Positions 10,200 through 17,750 of a stretch of DNA of 64,000 nt are shown piece by piece. A model generated the notes under the pieces. It did not search any database. It was not told the origin of the DNA and saw only the letters and a program-made list of their open reading frames with translations. The DNA comes from Lysinibacillus sphaericus. Its GTDB lineage: Bacteria > Bacillota > Bacilli > Bacillales_A > Planococcaceae. How positions within the stretch are numbered: the stretch's first letter is position 1; every line of letters starts with the position of its first letter. Made by a program: the position numbers and the translations under genes. Location of the stretch: the NCBI RefSeq assembly GCF_001629735.1, contig NZ_CP015224.1:3286001-3350000 (forward strand), written 5' to 3'.

Positions 10200-11216
10200 T
10201 TACACATATGCTCGCAACAGTAAGCCTATGAATAGCGTAATGATCAAAAAAACTGTCATATGGGCCCACTTATTCATTTCTAATAAGCCTATAAATTCTC
10301 TTGTAAATGCATTAGGAACATAGTAAAAGGCTGTTTTTGAGCCAACTCCTTCTGCATCTAATTTTGCTTTTTTTGCATAGAGACTTGCGCGAAATACGTG
10401 AAAATTATTTGTCACAAATATGGAACGATATTTTTCTCCTTGAGCATGCTGATCCATTATGTTTTTCGTAAAAATCATATTTTCTTCTGTATTGGTTGAC
10501 TGATCTTCCATTAGAACTTTATTAGCGGGAATATCATGAACATCTAATAAATATTTTTCCATAGCCTTTGCCTCAGATACGTTTTCATCAGTCCCTTGAC
10601 CACCTGAGACAATGATAAACGGTCTTTCCCCGTACTTCTTGTATTGCTTTACCGCTTCATTTAAGCGACTTGCTAAAAGTGGTGGAACTCTATCCCCAAT
10701 TAATCCTGATCCAAGAGCTATTATATAGTTTGGTTCATAGCGTATAGGTGTGAAATGATACAATACAGCGTATGCTAGGACACTTGTGTATAAAAACATG
10801 GTATAGCCAAAAATTAAAAAGGCATAGAAGAAAAGAATATGCCAAAGCACATTTTCAATCTGAATAAAAATAACGAATACATACCCTATCATCATAATAA
10901 CAAAACTAAGCCCCATAATAGCTAACATTAAATTCCTTACTTTACGTCCTTCCTTCTCTAACAAAACCTTACTATTGAAAAACATAGCTATAGATAACAT
11001 AAACATGATACTAGGAAAGCTTCCTAGTATAATAAAAATCCCCATTTCTGATATGATGCCCTGATTATTCGGCAGTAATAAAGGAAAATGTATAATGAGC
11101 ACCCTGACTATATATACACCTATCAAACCCAGAGCTACCGCGTTAAGGAAACGCCTTTTTTCTGTCAGGTACAGCAATAAAAATATGGAGATGAAGAATA
11201 TGAATGTAACTAGCAT
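10200..11216 (-). CDS. DUF218 (YdcF/SanA-like) integral membrane protein
   Basis: The 338-residue protein begins with four or five hydrophobic segments (to about residue 155), followed by a soluble DUF218 domain (about 165-310) and a last C-terminal membrane segment. Family motifs visible are ALGSGL near the start of the domain, IIVSGGQGTDENVSEA, the STNTEEN acidic block and the ITNNFHVFRA-like segment (here VTNNFHVFRAS). DUF218 proteins such as E. coli YdcF and SanA are linked to envelope functions, but their reaction is not established. ATG 11216 follows an AGAGGTG site. The specific function here is unknown. Confidence 0.85.
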   Translation of the reverse strand: MLVTFIFFISIFLLLYLTEKRRFLNAVALGLIGVYIVRVLIIHFPLLLPNNQGIISEMGIFIILGSFPSIMFMLSIAMFFNSKVLLEKEGRKVRNLMLAIMGLSFVIMMIGYVFVIFIQIENVLWHILFFYAFLIFGYTMFLYTSVLAYAVLYHFTPIRYEPNYIIALGSGLIGDRVPPLLASRLNEAVKQYKKYGERPFIIVSGGQGTDENVSEAKAMEKYLLDVHDIPANKVLMEDQSTNTEENMIFTKNIMDQHAQGEKYRSIFVTNNFHVFRASLYAKKAKLDAEGVGSKTAFYYVPNAFTREFIGLLEMNKWAHMTVFLIITLFIGLLLRAYV

Positions 11217-11400
11217 CGTTTCACCTCTTTCTATTATATAATTTTCCCAAATGCTACATCTGTCACTATTTGTTCAAATTTTTTGATATTGCTTATTTAT
11301 AGAAGGTATTGGTTTTATTTTTTAATAAAGTTCATGTAATATTACTATATAAGAACTAGTTTATGACCAAACCAAAAATTATATTGGAGGAATGTAAGTA

Positions 11401-11865
11401 ATGAAAAAAATTCTTGCCGCTCTATTTGCAGCGACACTGATATTTTCCACAGTTGGTGCAGCATTATTCATCTCTGACACACCAACAGCAGAGGCTAAGT
11501 CCTATAAATCAGGTAAAAAAGGCTTCTCAAATAATAACAATAGCTCAAATATCCAGAAGTCTCAGGACACTTCTAAAGATCAAAAAAATGCCACAACAAA
11601 TAAAAACAATACCAACTCAACAAATAAAGCTGATACAACTAAAAAAGGTGGTTTCTTCTCGGGTGGTCTTATGAAAGGTTTAATGCTTGGGGGACTTGCA
11701 GGTTTATTATTCGGTAGCTTATTTAGCGGTATGGGTTTACTTGGAAACATCTTAGGATTGCTCATTAACGTAGCTGCAATTGCTGTTATTGTGATGCTAG
11801 TCGTAAAAATTATGAATATGTTTAAAGATAAAAAACGCAAAGAGGAAGCCCAATGGCACAAATAA
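11401..11865 (+). CDS. Secreted/membrane protein with Gly-rich hydrophobic C-terminus
   Basis: The 154-residue product has a signal peptide (residues 1-32, MKKILAALFAATL with a probable cleavage after AEA), a low-complexity Asn/Ser/Thr/Lys stretch (about 40-80), and a Gly/Leu-rich hydrophobic segment ending in a transmembrane helix (about 85-145), then a basic tail. The Gly-rich region resembles the N-terminal membrane part of bacterial Tim44-like proteins, but no Tim44 domain follows. ATG 11401 follows TTGGAGGAATG. It overlaps the next gene, a YxcD homologue, by 13 nt, so the two are likely expressed together. Function unknown. Confidence 0.8.
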   Translation: MKKILAALFAATLIFSTVGAALFISDTPTAEAKSYKSGKKGFSNNNNSSNIQKSQDTSKDQKNATTNKNNTNSTNKADTTKKGGFFSGGLMKGLMLGGLAGLLFGSLFSGMGLLGNILGLLINVAAIAVIVMLVVKIMNMFKDKKRKEEAQWHK

Positions 11866-12140
11866 TTAACGAACAAGATATTATTAACGCTATTTGTTTA
11901 TCTCAAGCGTATTATAAGAGCATTCGCCCAGAGGATGTTATCGTCGAATTGACATATGATGATGACACAGGCTTCGGTGCGGAGGTTGAAGTAAATGGTC
12001 AAATCGAAATACTCAATACAGGAGCCATGATTGGTGCCTTACGTGTTTGGATAAAAGATGTTCTACATGGTGATCCTTTTTCAACAGGTATTGAACTTGT
12101 TTTAGACGACGAAGAAGGCATTATAGCTAAACTTTCATAA
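11853..12140 (+). CDS. yxcD: YxcD family protein (DUF2653)
   Basis: The 95-residue soluble acidic protein matches my memory of the YxcD/DUF2653 family: it begins INEQDIINAICL and contains PEDVIVELTYDDDTGFGAEVEV. The role of the family is unknown. ATG 11853 lies inside the end of the preceding membrane-protein gene (13-nt overlap), implying translational coupling and a possible joint function. It is followed directly by a strong terminator. Confidence 0.85.
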   Translation: MAQIINEQDIINAICLSQAYYKSIRPEDVIVELTYDDDTGFGAEVEVNGQIEILNTGAMIGALRVWIKDVLHGDPFSTGIELVLDDEEGIIAKLS

Positions 12141-12144
12141 AAAT

Positions 12145-12188
12145 ATAGCCGTACAATGAATCTTTCACCAGATTCATTGTACGGCTAT
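12145..12188. terminator. Bidirectional terminator
   Basis: A perfect 18-bp stem (ATAGCCGTACAATGAATC with its complement) with an 8-nt loop lies between the convergent yxcD and channel genes. A/T tracts flank both sides, so it can end transcription from both directions. Confidence 0.9.
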
Positions 12189-12189
12189 T

Positions 12190-12564
12190 TTACTTTTTCA
12201 AACGTTTCTTAACCGCAACCGCTTCCTCCTCATTTAAGGAAAAGTCTACGATAGAGCGGCCAAGCGTGAGCAACATAATAAACATTACACCCGTACCTAC
12301 AATAAGATAGATCATGGTAAAAATCTTGGAGAACGAGGTTGTTGGATATAGCCCCGTTTCTACGCCTGTTGGAATCAAGCTGACTACGGCAAAATACATG
12401 GCATCTAGCCAATGCCACCCCTCTGTCCCCTTGTAAAACAACGTACCCGATAGAATGATGAGGAATAGAGTTGTAAATAATGAAAGAAACTGGGGTCTTT
12501 TAAATGACCGCCACAATCCTTTAACTAATCTTTTGGTAGATAAAATAAATGATAACATCCTCAT
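12190..12564 (-). CDS. Two-transmembrane potassium-channel-like protein with divergent pore loop
   Basis: The 124-residue protein has the two-helix plus pore-loop plan of the Ion_trans_2 family: TM1 about 27-44, pore helix beginning WLDAMYFAVVSL, and TM2 about 80-104. In typical K+ channels the pore helix leads to TTVGYGD; here the equivalent stretch is SLIPTGVETGLYPTT, one residue longer and lacking the GYG filter. The flanking FAVV, YPTT and KIFT-IYL residues keep the family pattern, so the homology is convincing while ion selectivity is open. A short basic/acidic cytoplasmic tail follows TM2, with no RCK domain. ATG 12564 is used; a hairpin terminator lies in its leader. Confidence 0.82.
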   Translation of the reverse strand: MRMLSFILSTKRLVKGLWRSFKRPQFLSLFTTLFLIILSGTLFYKGTEGWHWLDAMYFAVVSLIPTGVETGLYPTTSFSKIFTMIYLIVGTGVMFIMLLTLGRSIVDFSLNEEEAVAVKKRLKK

Positions 12565-12697
12565 TTTCCTTTCTTTAATTCAGTAAACTCTATATAAGTA
12601 CGAATTAAAAGTATTGCTTATATTCATATATTATCCTCTAACCCAGGTATTTACCTACTATAATTTTATCTAGACAAATCTTATTTCTTTTAATCAT

Positions 12698-12729
12698 AAA
12701 AAAACACCCTATAACTATCATTAGAGGGT
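12698..12729 (-). terminator. Intrinsic terminator upstream of the channel gene
   Basis: A hairpin ACCCT-A-TAA / TTA-G-AGGGT is followed on the minus strand by a seven-base T run. It lies 134 nt before the channel start codon and well after the previous gene's own terminator, so it ends some other transcript or acts as an attenuator. Confidence 0.65.
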
Positions 12730-13025
12730 ATTCAACACATTTATTTTTAAACCTGATCTAAATTGTAGTAATTTAGGACAAGTTCAATCTCATTTTTATC
12801 CTTATCGCTTATTAATGTTTAGTTTATGTCGCTATAGCATTTGCGGTATACAGTTGAACTGTGTAATGGCGCTTCAATCATTACGAAAATCTTTTCCAAA
12901 GAAAAACCGGTGGTGAACAACACTGTCAGGCAGGTCCTCGTCACTTGACAGGTAATGAAAACGTTGCTGAAAAAGTTGTATGACGAATAAAAACATAGAA
13001 GCTTTCATTTATCACGAAAACGTTA

Positions 13026-13057
13026 AAAGGTAGAGGCGCCATTTCACCTCTACCTTT
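13026..13057 (-). terminator. Terminator downstream of the SLH-GDSL esterase gene
   Basis: An 11-bp stem (AAAGGTAGAGG/CCTCTACCTTT) with a 10-nt loop and trailing T's on the minus strand begins a few bases after the gene's stop codon. Confidence 0.8.
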
Positions 13058-13063
13058 GATGGT

Positions 13064-14686
13064 CTACTTATTGAATAATTGATTCAGATTCACCATTATT
13101 TTAGCTGCTTGCCCTCTTGTAGTTGAAGCCGCTGGTGAATACTTCTGTCCATCTCCGGACACAATTCCTAGCTCAAATAACATCGTGATGGCATGTTTTG
13201 TCTCTGCATTATAAGATGTAATATCTGTAAATGGTGAACTTCCTTGGACAATATAAGGCTGTTTAAATTGTTGCTCATAGGCACGCTCAATCATTACTGC
13301 TAATTCAGCGCGGCTTACAGGTCTTGCAGGGTTGAATTTCCCATCGGCCCCCTTAATAATGCCATGTGCATACGCTGCCGCAATTTCCGACTGTGTTTTC
13401 GCATCATATTTGGCGATATCTGTAAACGGCGTCTTTTCCTGTGTTGATATCCCCAGACTTCTCACTAGTATTGAAGCTACTTGTGCTCGTGTCACATTTT
13501 GATTAGGTTTAAATGTACCATCTGGATAGCCATTCATCATCCCCGCTTCTGCTGCTTGTTGAATATACTCTTTTGCCCAATGATGAGCTGTATCTGTAAA
13601 ACGTATCGTTTCTCTAGTAGTGAAAGCCGCTGTTGGATTTTGAACACTTTCATTACCAGCAGCATCAATTGCTTTTATTGTAATAGTGTAGTCTGTATTC
13701 TCAGTCAGATCCGTAAGTGTCATCTCTGTTGTATCAGCAGTTACTGTTGAAGCTAATTTCCCATTTACATATACTTGGTAATTTTCCACACCTACATTAT
13801 CCGTCGCTTCTCGCCAACTTATATCCACAGTTTTATGATCTTTCACATGTACTTGAATAGCATTTGTTACATCCCATAAGGAACTAGTTTTTATGATTGG
13901 TAAAAATGCCTCATTGGCTACTGCGAAATAACCGGCTTCACTTAAATGAATATTTTCTGGATTTGGAAGATAGCTTGGAACATCCTTTGCTACAATATCA
14001 GATGTTGGTACAAAAAATGCTCCAGCCTTTTCAACTGTCGTTTTAATGGTTGTATTCATTGTAGCCAATAGTATTTTAAATTGATTTTGTAGGCTCTCAC
14101 CATAATAGGGGAACGAATTGTAATAGCCCATCACATAAACTTCTGCTTGTGGATTTAGTTTTTTTATTTCAGTTAAAATTGCTGCAATATTGGTTACAGC
14201 CTCTTTTGTAGCCTTTATAATGGCTAGTGTATCAATTCCCGCTGTCTGTGATTCTTTTAATATTGGCAGTAAATCATTAGCACCAATAGTTAACGTAATA
14301 ATCTCTGCCTCTTTAATAGATGCTTTTAATTTAACCTGTTCAATGGGATAGCCAAAACCTGTCACTGTTTTTGCAACATCATTTTGTATATCTGCCAACA
14401 CATTTTTTGTTGTATAGCCTGACATCGCAAAGCCTTTATTAAAAGAAGTAATGAAACCCTCTTTTTGTAAAGCTTGTGCAACATAATCTGGGTAGCCTAA
14501 TCCGATTGCACCGACCTCATTCATCCCATGTGCAATTGAATCACCTAGAGCTACATAATCTGCCTGAGTAGTCCAACTTGGTGCTATGTAATCTCCTGTT
14601 TCTTCAGCATTCGCAACGACAGGTATCGTTAATTGTAATGCTAGCATACTAGTAGCTAAAAATCGGCATTTCTTTGAAAGTTTCAT
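13064..14686 (-). CDS. Surface-anchored SGNH/GDSL esterase with FN3 and three SLH domains
   Basis: The 540-residue precursor has a signal peptide (1-27, ending VANA), an SGNH hydrolase domain (about 40-265), a fibronectin type III domain (about 270-355) and three S-layer-homology repeats (about 358-418, 420-480, 483-540). Catalytic blocks are visible: GDS with nucleophile Ser50, GAND (oxyanion Asn) near 135, and the ENIHLS segment holding the catalytic His. The usual Asp of the DxxH pair is Glu here. The SLH repeats should bind secondary cell-wall polymer and hold the esterase on the cell surface. Substrate is unknown; lipid or acetyl-sugar esters are family possibilities. ATG 14686 follows GGGGAGAG. 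Confidence 0.9.
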   Translation of the reverse strand: MKLSKKCRFLATSMLALQLTIPVVANAEETGDYIAPSWTTQADYVALGDSIAHGMNEVGAIGLGYPDYVAQALQKEGFITSFNKGFAMSGYTTKNVLADIQNDVAKTVTGFGYPIEQVKLKASIKEAEIITLTIGANDLLPILKESQTAGIDTLAIIKATKEAVTNIAAILTEIKKLNPQAEVYVMGYYNSFPYYGESLQNQFKILLATMNTTIKTTVEKAGAFFVPTSDIVAKDVPSYLPNPENIHLSEAGYFAVANEAFLPIIKTSSLWDVTNAIQVHVKDHKTVDISWREATDNVGVENYQVYVNGKLASTVTADTTEMTLTDLTENTDYTITIKAIDAAGNESVQNPTAAFTTRETIRFTDTAHHWAKEYIQQAAEAGMMNGYPDGTFKPNQNVTRAQVASILVRSLGISTQEKTPFTDIAKYDAKTQSEIAAAYAHGIIKGADGKFNPARPVSRAELAVMIERAYEQQFKQPYIVQGSSPFTDITSYNAETKHAITMLFELGIVSGDGQKYSPAASTTRGQAAKIMVNLNQLFNK

Positions 14687-14789
14687 ACACTCTCTCCCCT
14701 ACCTAAAAAATAGTAATTGTTTTAACTATTTTACTAGAAGAAGGATAAAAATAGGTTAAAAACCCAGCAATGTTTTTTAATCATTTTTG

Positions 14790-15956
14790 CTATTCCATGT
14801 GTACCTTCCCATAAATTCCTCCACCACCAACTTCAATATCTAAATGACCTGTTCTTGCCGCATCAATTAATTTGGCTATTTTATGTGGCACTATTTGTTC
14901 AAGCTGTTCCATGGTAACTTGGTGTAAAATATTCATCTCTGTTCCGAAAGCATGTAGTAGTCGTTCCATCATTTTTGGGCCAATCCCTGGAATAAAATCG
15001 AGCGGTACTTGATGGATATACGGTGGTCTATTTTTTTCATGTGGAAAATTCTCTGATAACTCCTGAATACGTGTAGCAACGCCTTTTATGATTTGCGTAC
15101 TTTCACAGTTCGTACAAATCATAGCCTCGTTACTAAGCTGTTCTCCACATTTACTACAAACTGTCTGATGATATTTACCTAGCAATGGATTTAAGCCATA
15201 ATTGGCTATTATGGCTCGTCCCTGTTGATCACGGAGAGCCATTTGTAATTCTATAAAATTTGCATCTGCTAATCGTAATTTTTGATACTCACGTGCCAGT
15301 TTTCCAAGAGAATGAGCGTCAGAATTACTCACGAATGGATAGGATTGAAGCTCTTTAATCTGGCGTACCATGTTTGTATCTGAGCTTAACCCTAATTCAA
15401 TGGCATCTATTAGCTGCGGATCAAAAACCTCTGTTAAACTGCGATGAACACCTTTCCCATATAAACTTTTAAATGGGGTAAATACATGTGCAGGGATAAA
15501 TAGCCCTCCCAACTCACGGACCTTTTTTTGTAATGTCCTTCCTTCACAGTAAATTCGTTGTGAGCTTAAATGAATGTTTTTCATATGCTGAGACATCCAA
15601 TCTGAAAATTGTTCCATTCGCAATAATGTAGGAAAGTAAGCAAGTACATGAATGGGACCATGACAATGATGGTCATAGATTTCTATTTCTGAACCAGGAA
15701 TCAGTGTCGTTTCTTGAAAACGTAGTCCACCCTCTGCCAGCTCCACCAGTTCTCCTTGGTCAATCATCACTTTCATTTCTTCTATTACCTCGGGCGAATG
15801 GCAATCAATAATACCAATGATGTCCAGTCCCTTTCTTGCACTAGCAGTCTCCAATATACGGGCTAATGTCAACGTTTTACTGCCAGTAATTTTCACGGCA
15901 CGCCCTTTGGCTGTACGACCAATATGAATATGTAAATCAGCATAGAATTCTTTCAT
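14790..15956 (-). CDS. endoQ: Endonuclease Q (EndoQ), PHP-domain DNA repair nuclease
   Basis: EndoQ nicks DNA 5' of deaminated bases (hypoxanthine, uracil, xanthine) and has been characterised in Thermococcales and Bacillus pumilus. The 388-residue product opens with the PHP metal-binding motif DLHIHIG, continues with IIDCHSPE, PGSEIEIYDHHCHG and SNSDAHSLG, all expected metal ligands. It then has a four-Cys zinc ribbon (CSKCG...CTNC, about 270-290) and a C-terminal helix-hairpin-helix segment with PGIGPKM. ATG 15956 is preferred over 15962 because the AAGGAG site sits 9 nt from the former and only 3 nt from the latter. It lies about 70 nt downstream of a small unknown gene. Confidence 0.88.
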   Translation of the reverse strand: MKEFYADLHIHIGRTAKGRAVKITGSKTLTLARILETASARKGLDIIGIIDCHSPEVIEEMKVMIDQGELVELAEGGLRFQETTLIPGSEIEIYDHHCHGPIHVLAYFPTLLRMEQFSDWMSQHMKNIHLSSQRIYCEGRTLQKKVRELGGLFIPAHVFTPFKSLYGKGVHRSLTEVFDPQLIDAIELGLSSDTNMVRQIKELQSYPFVSNSDAHSLGKLAREYQKLRLADANFIELQMALRDQQGRAIIANYGLNPLLGKYHQTVCSKCGEQLSNEAMICTNCESTQIIKGVATRIQELSENFPHEKNRPPYIHQVPLDFIPGIGPKMMERLLHAFGTEMNILHQVTMEQLEQIVPHKIAKLIDAARTGHLDIEVGGGGIYGKVHME

Positions 15957-16025
15957 GTTCATTCACTCCTTAAGCGCTACTTAAACGAAAATACCTTACA
16001 TGACTGCAAGGCATTTCACATTTTA

Positions 16026-16196
16026 TTATGATGGATGATGATTGGTTGTGCTATTATTTTCCTCATAAGCCCCAGAGCTGTGTGGGGGTGTAGATGATGA
16101 ATCATAGGCAACTAATGTAACACCCATTTTTTTCTCCAGTTCATTAATTTTCGCAAGTTGCTGTGGATCTAATTGTGCAAATTTAATGTCTTCCAT
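16026..16196 (-). CDS. Small protein of unknown function
   Basis: A 56-codon frame encodes MEDIKFAQLDPQQLAKINEL followed by a conserved-looking MGVTLVAYD and a polar Ser/His/Asn-rich tail. The N-terminal half predicts as helix. ATG 16196 is chosen because AAAGGA lies 9 nt before it, while the in-frame ATGs upstream are too close or have no site. It precedes endoQ on the same strand and may be cotranscribed. I recognise no family. Confidence 0.65.
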   Translation of the reverse strand: MEDIKFAQLDPQQLAKINELEKKMGVTLVAYDSSSTPPHSSGAYEENNSTTNHHPS

Positions 16197-16258
16197 TGTC
16201 ATCAATCCTTTCAAATATAAAGTTCCCCGAATTTAAAACAACTATACTTACCTAAAAA

Positions 16259-16277
16259 ATGACTGACTATCAGTCAT
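16259..16277. promoter_or_regulatory. Palindromic operator of the TetR regulator (site 1)
   Basis: ATGACTGA-CTA-TCAGTCAT is a perfect 8-bp inverted repeat with a 3-bp centre, directly upstream of the tetR -35 element. The same arms recur at 16947-16965 in front of the exporter pair, which strongly implies binding by the adjacent TetR protein. Confidence 0.85.
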
Positions 16278-16283
16278 TTTTCG

Positions 16284-16312
16284 TTGACATTCATTTTTCT
16301 CTCCTGTAACAT
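16284..16312 (+). promoter_or_regulatory. Sigma-A type promoter of tetR
   Basis: TTGACA at 16284-16289 and TAACAT at 16307-16312 are spaced by 17 bp. The palindromic operator ends 6 bp upstream of the -35 box. Confidence 0.65.
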
Positions 16313-16343
16313 ACTAATAAAGATGGCAAAAGTGAGGGATATC

Positions 16344-16922
16344 ATGTCAAAGGAAGAAAAAATTATTCAAGCAGCCATTGAAGTATTTCGAGAAAAAGGT
16401 ATTGAAAAAACAAAGGTTTCAGATATCGTAAAGGCCGCTGGTATTGCACAAGGAACATTTTATCTTTATTTCCCATCGCGCCTTTCAGTTATGCCTGCTA
16501 TTGCAAAAAATATGGTAGAGCGCATTATAGCGACTGTCGAAGAAGGAGTTTCAGATCATAAACCCTTTGAACAGCAGCTTGAAGAAGTGGTTGAAATGAT
16601 TTTCTTAATTACGAAAGAATATGGAGATATCGTTGCACTTATTTATGCGGGTATTGCACAAACTGAGCATTTGAAAGAATGGGAAAACATCTATTCACCC
16701 TACTATCATTGGATGAGTAATTTCTTATTAACGGCTCAACAGCAAGGAGTCATACGAGATTCCATTAACCCATCACGTTCAGCCAAGCTTATCATTGGGC
16801 TAATTGAATCTGCTGCCGAACAAATTTATTTGTTTGACGATAGTAAGGATGAAACCATGCAACAGCTTAAACTTGAGCTTCTAGACTTTTTATATCATGC
16901 ACTTGGCCTACGTCACGCATAA
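16344..16922 (+). CDS. TetR family repressor of an SMR exporter pair
   Basis: The 192-residue protein begins with a classic TetR helix-turn-helix (IIQAAIEVFREKGIEKTKVS, then IAQGTFYLYFPSR) in the first 50 residues. A variable ligand-binding domain follows. The open frame extends upstream to 16284, but that part overlaps the promoter; ATG 16344 with GAGGG 8 nt before it is the credible start. Identical palindromes precede this gene and the downstream SMR genes, so it probably represses itself and the exporter, released by an exported compound. The arrangement recalls B. subtilis yvdT with yvdS-yvdR. The ligand is unknown. Confidence 0.9.
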   Translation: MSKEEKIIQAAIEVFREKGIEKTKVSDIVKAAGIAQGTFYLYFPSRLSVMPAIAKNMVERIIATVEEGVSDHKPFEQQLEEVVEMIFLITKEYGDIVALIYAGIAQTEHLKEWENIYSPYYHWMSNFLLTAQQQGVIRDSINPSRSAKLIIGLIESAAEQIYLFDDSKDETMQQLKLELLDFLYHALGLRHA

Positions 16923-16946
16923 GTGGCGTTCTCTTTTACCTCAAAA

Positions 16947-16965
16947 ATGACTGAATGTCAGTCAT
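16947..16965. promoter_or_regulatory. Palindromic operator of the TetR regulator (site 2)
   Basis: ATGACTGA-ATG-TCAGTCAT repeats the exact arms of site 1 with a different 3-bp centre. It sits 29 bp before the ATG of the first SMR gene, where bound repressor would block transcription. Confidence 0.85.
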
Positions 16966-16993
16966 AATATTTTACTATGAAAGGAATTTATTT

Positions 16994-17347
16994 ATGCAAA
17001 AAGAATGGATGTATGTAGGACTAACAAGTTTATTTGAATTGTTCTGGATATTCGGTTTTAATGTAGCAAATTCATGGTGGCATTGGATCATTATTGTATC
17101 TATTATCGCTATTGATTTTCACTTCTTATCAAAGGCTTGTGAAAAACTTCCTACTGGTACTGTCTATGCAATTTTCGCTGGAGCAGGTGCAATCGGAACG
17201 ACCTTAATGGATATTTTTATTTTCAATGGTGACTTTAATGCGATTAAGGGGATATTTATGGTTATTTTAGTGTTGGGCGTTATTGGCCTAAAATTGGCGG
17301 ATAATCCATCGAAAGATCCTAGTACGACAAAAGGAGTGGATGCATAA
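16994..17347 (+). CDS. Small multidrug resistance (SMR) exporter subunit 1
   Basis: The 117-residue protein has four transmembrane helices and the SMR-family membrane-embedded Glu near the N-terminus (LTSLFELFWIFG, Glu15), which couples proton antiport to export of cationic compounds. It is a little longer than typical SMR proteins because of a polar tail. The open frame begins at 16955, inside the operator; ATG 16994 follows GAAAGGA and is the real start. It overlaps subunit 2 by one base (TAATG), as in other paired SMR systems such as YvdR/YvdS and YkkC/YkkD that act as heterodimers. Substrate unknown: guanidinium-type or quaternary cations are family possibilities. Confidence 0.88.
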   Translation: MQKEWMYVGLTSLFELFWIFGFNVANSWWHWIIIVSIIAIDFHFLSKACEKLPTGTVYAIFAGAGAIGTTLMDIFIFNGDFNAIKGIFMVILVLGVIGLKLADNPSKDPSTTKGVDA

Positions 17348-17661
17348 TGGGCTGGGTATTCGTTATATTAGCAGCAGTGGCGGAAATAGTCGGTGTCATT
17401 GGTTTACGCTTTTATAGTCAACATAAAACCGTCCGAAATTTATTATTATACATCGGAGGCTTTGGTTTATCTTTTGCACTTTTATATGCTTCCTTCAATT
17501 ATTTACAATTAAGTATCGCCTATGTTGTTTGGGTTGGTATTGGAACTGTAGGTGCCGTGCTTGTCAATATTATGTTCTTTGGGGAATCTAAAAACCTTGC
17601 ACGAATCATCAGTATCGTTGCAATTATCATTGGAGTTGCAGGTTTAAAAGCAGTATCTTGA
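17347..17661 (+). CDS. Small multidrug resistance (SMR) exporter subunit 2
   Basis: The 104-residue partner of the preceding gene has four transmembrane helices, the catalytic Glu13 in AAVAEIVGVIGLRFY, and the family segment AYVVWVGIGTVGAVL. One-base stop/start overlap with subunit 1 implies equimolar synthesis and a heterodimeric pump. A strong terminator follows at 17676. Regulation is by the adjacent TetR via the operators at 16259 and 16947. Confidence 0.9.
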   Translation: MGWVFVILAAVAEIVGVIGLRFYSQHKTVRNLLLYIGGFGLSFALLYASFNYLQLSIAYVVWVGIGTVGAVLVNIMFFGESKNLARIISIVAIIIGVAGLKAVS

Positions 17662-17675
17662 TATTTGATTACAAA

Positions 17676-17707
17676 GGGCGCCCTCTTAATGAAGTGGCGC
17701 CCTTTTT
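17676..17707 (+). terminator. Terminator of the tetR-SMR unit
   Basis: A GC-rich stem GGGCGCC/GGCGCCC with a 13-nt loop is followed by TTTTT on the plus strand. Confidence 0.9.
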
Positions 17708-17750
17708 ATTTAGATGATGTTAAATGATTGAGGCAAGACAATTGTGATTA

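Larger units (their letters stand above)
12565..13063. other. 499-bp intergenic region bounded by two minus-strand terminators
   Basis: No recognised gene. The stretch holds a minus-strand terminator at 12698-12729, upstream of the channel gene, and the esterase-gene terminator at 13026-13057. The roughly 300 nt between them contain several short inverted repeats: ACAGTT-G-AACTGT near 12852, CTGTCA...TGACAG near 12923-12951, and TAATG...CATTA arms near 12864-12882. A 33-codon plus-strand frame from 12815 has no good ribosome site. This could be a small RNA, or a leader whose terminator controls the channel gene; I match it to no known RNA family. Confidence 0.35.
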
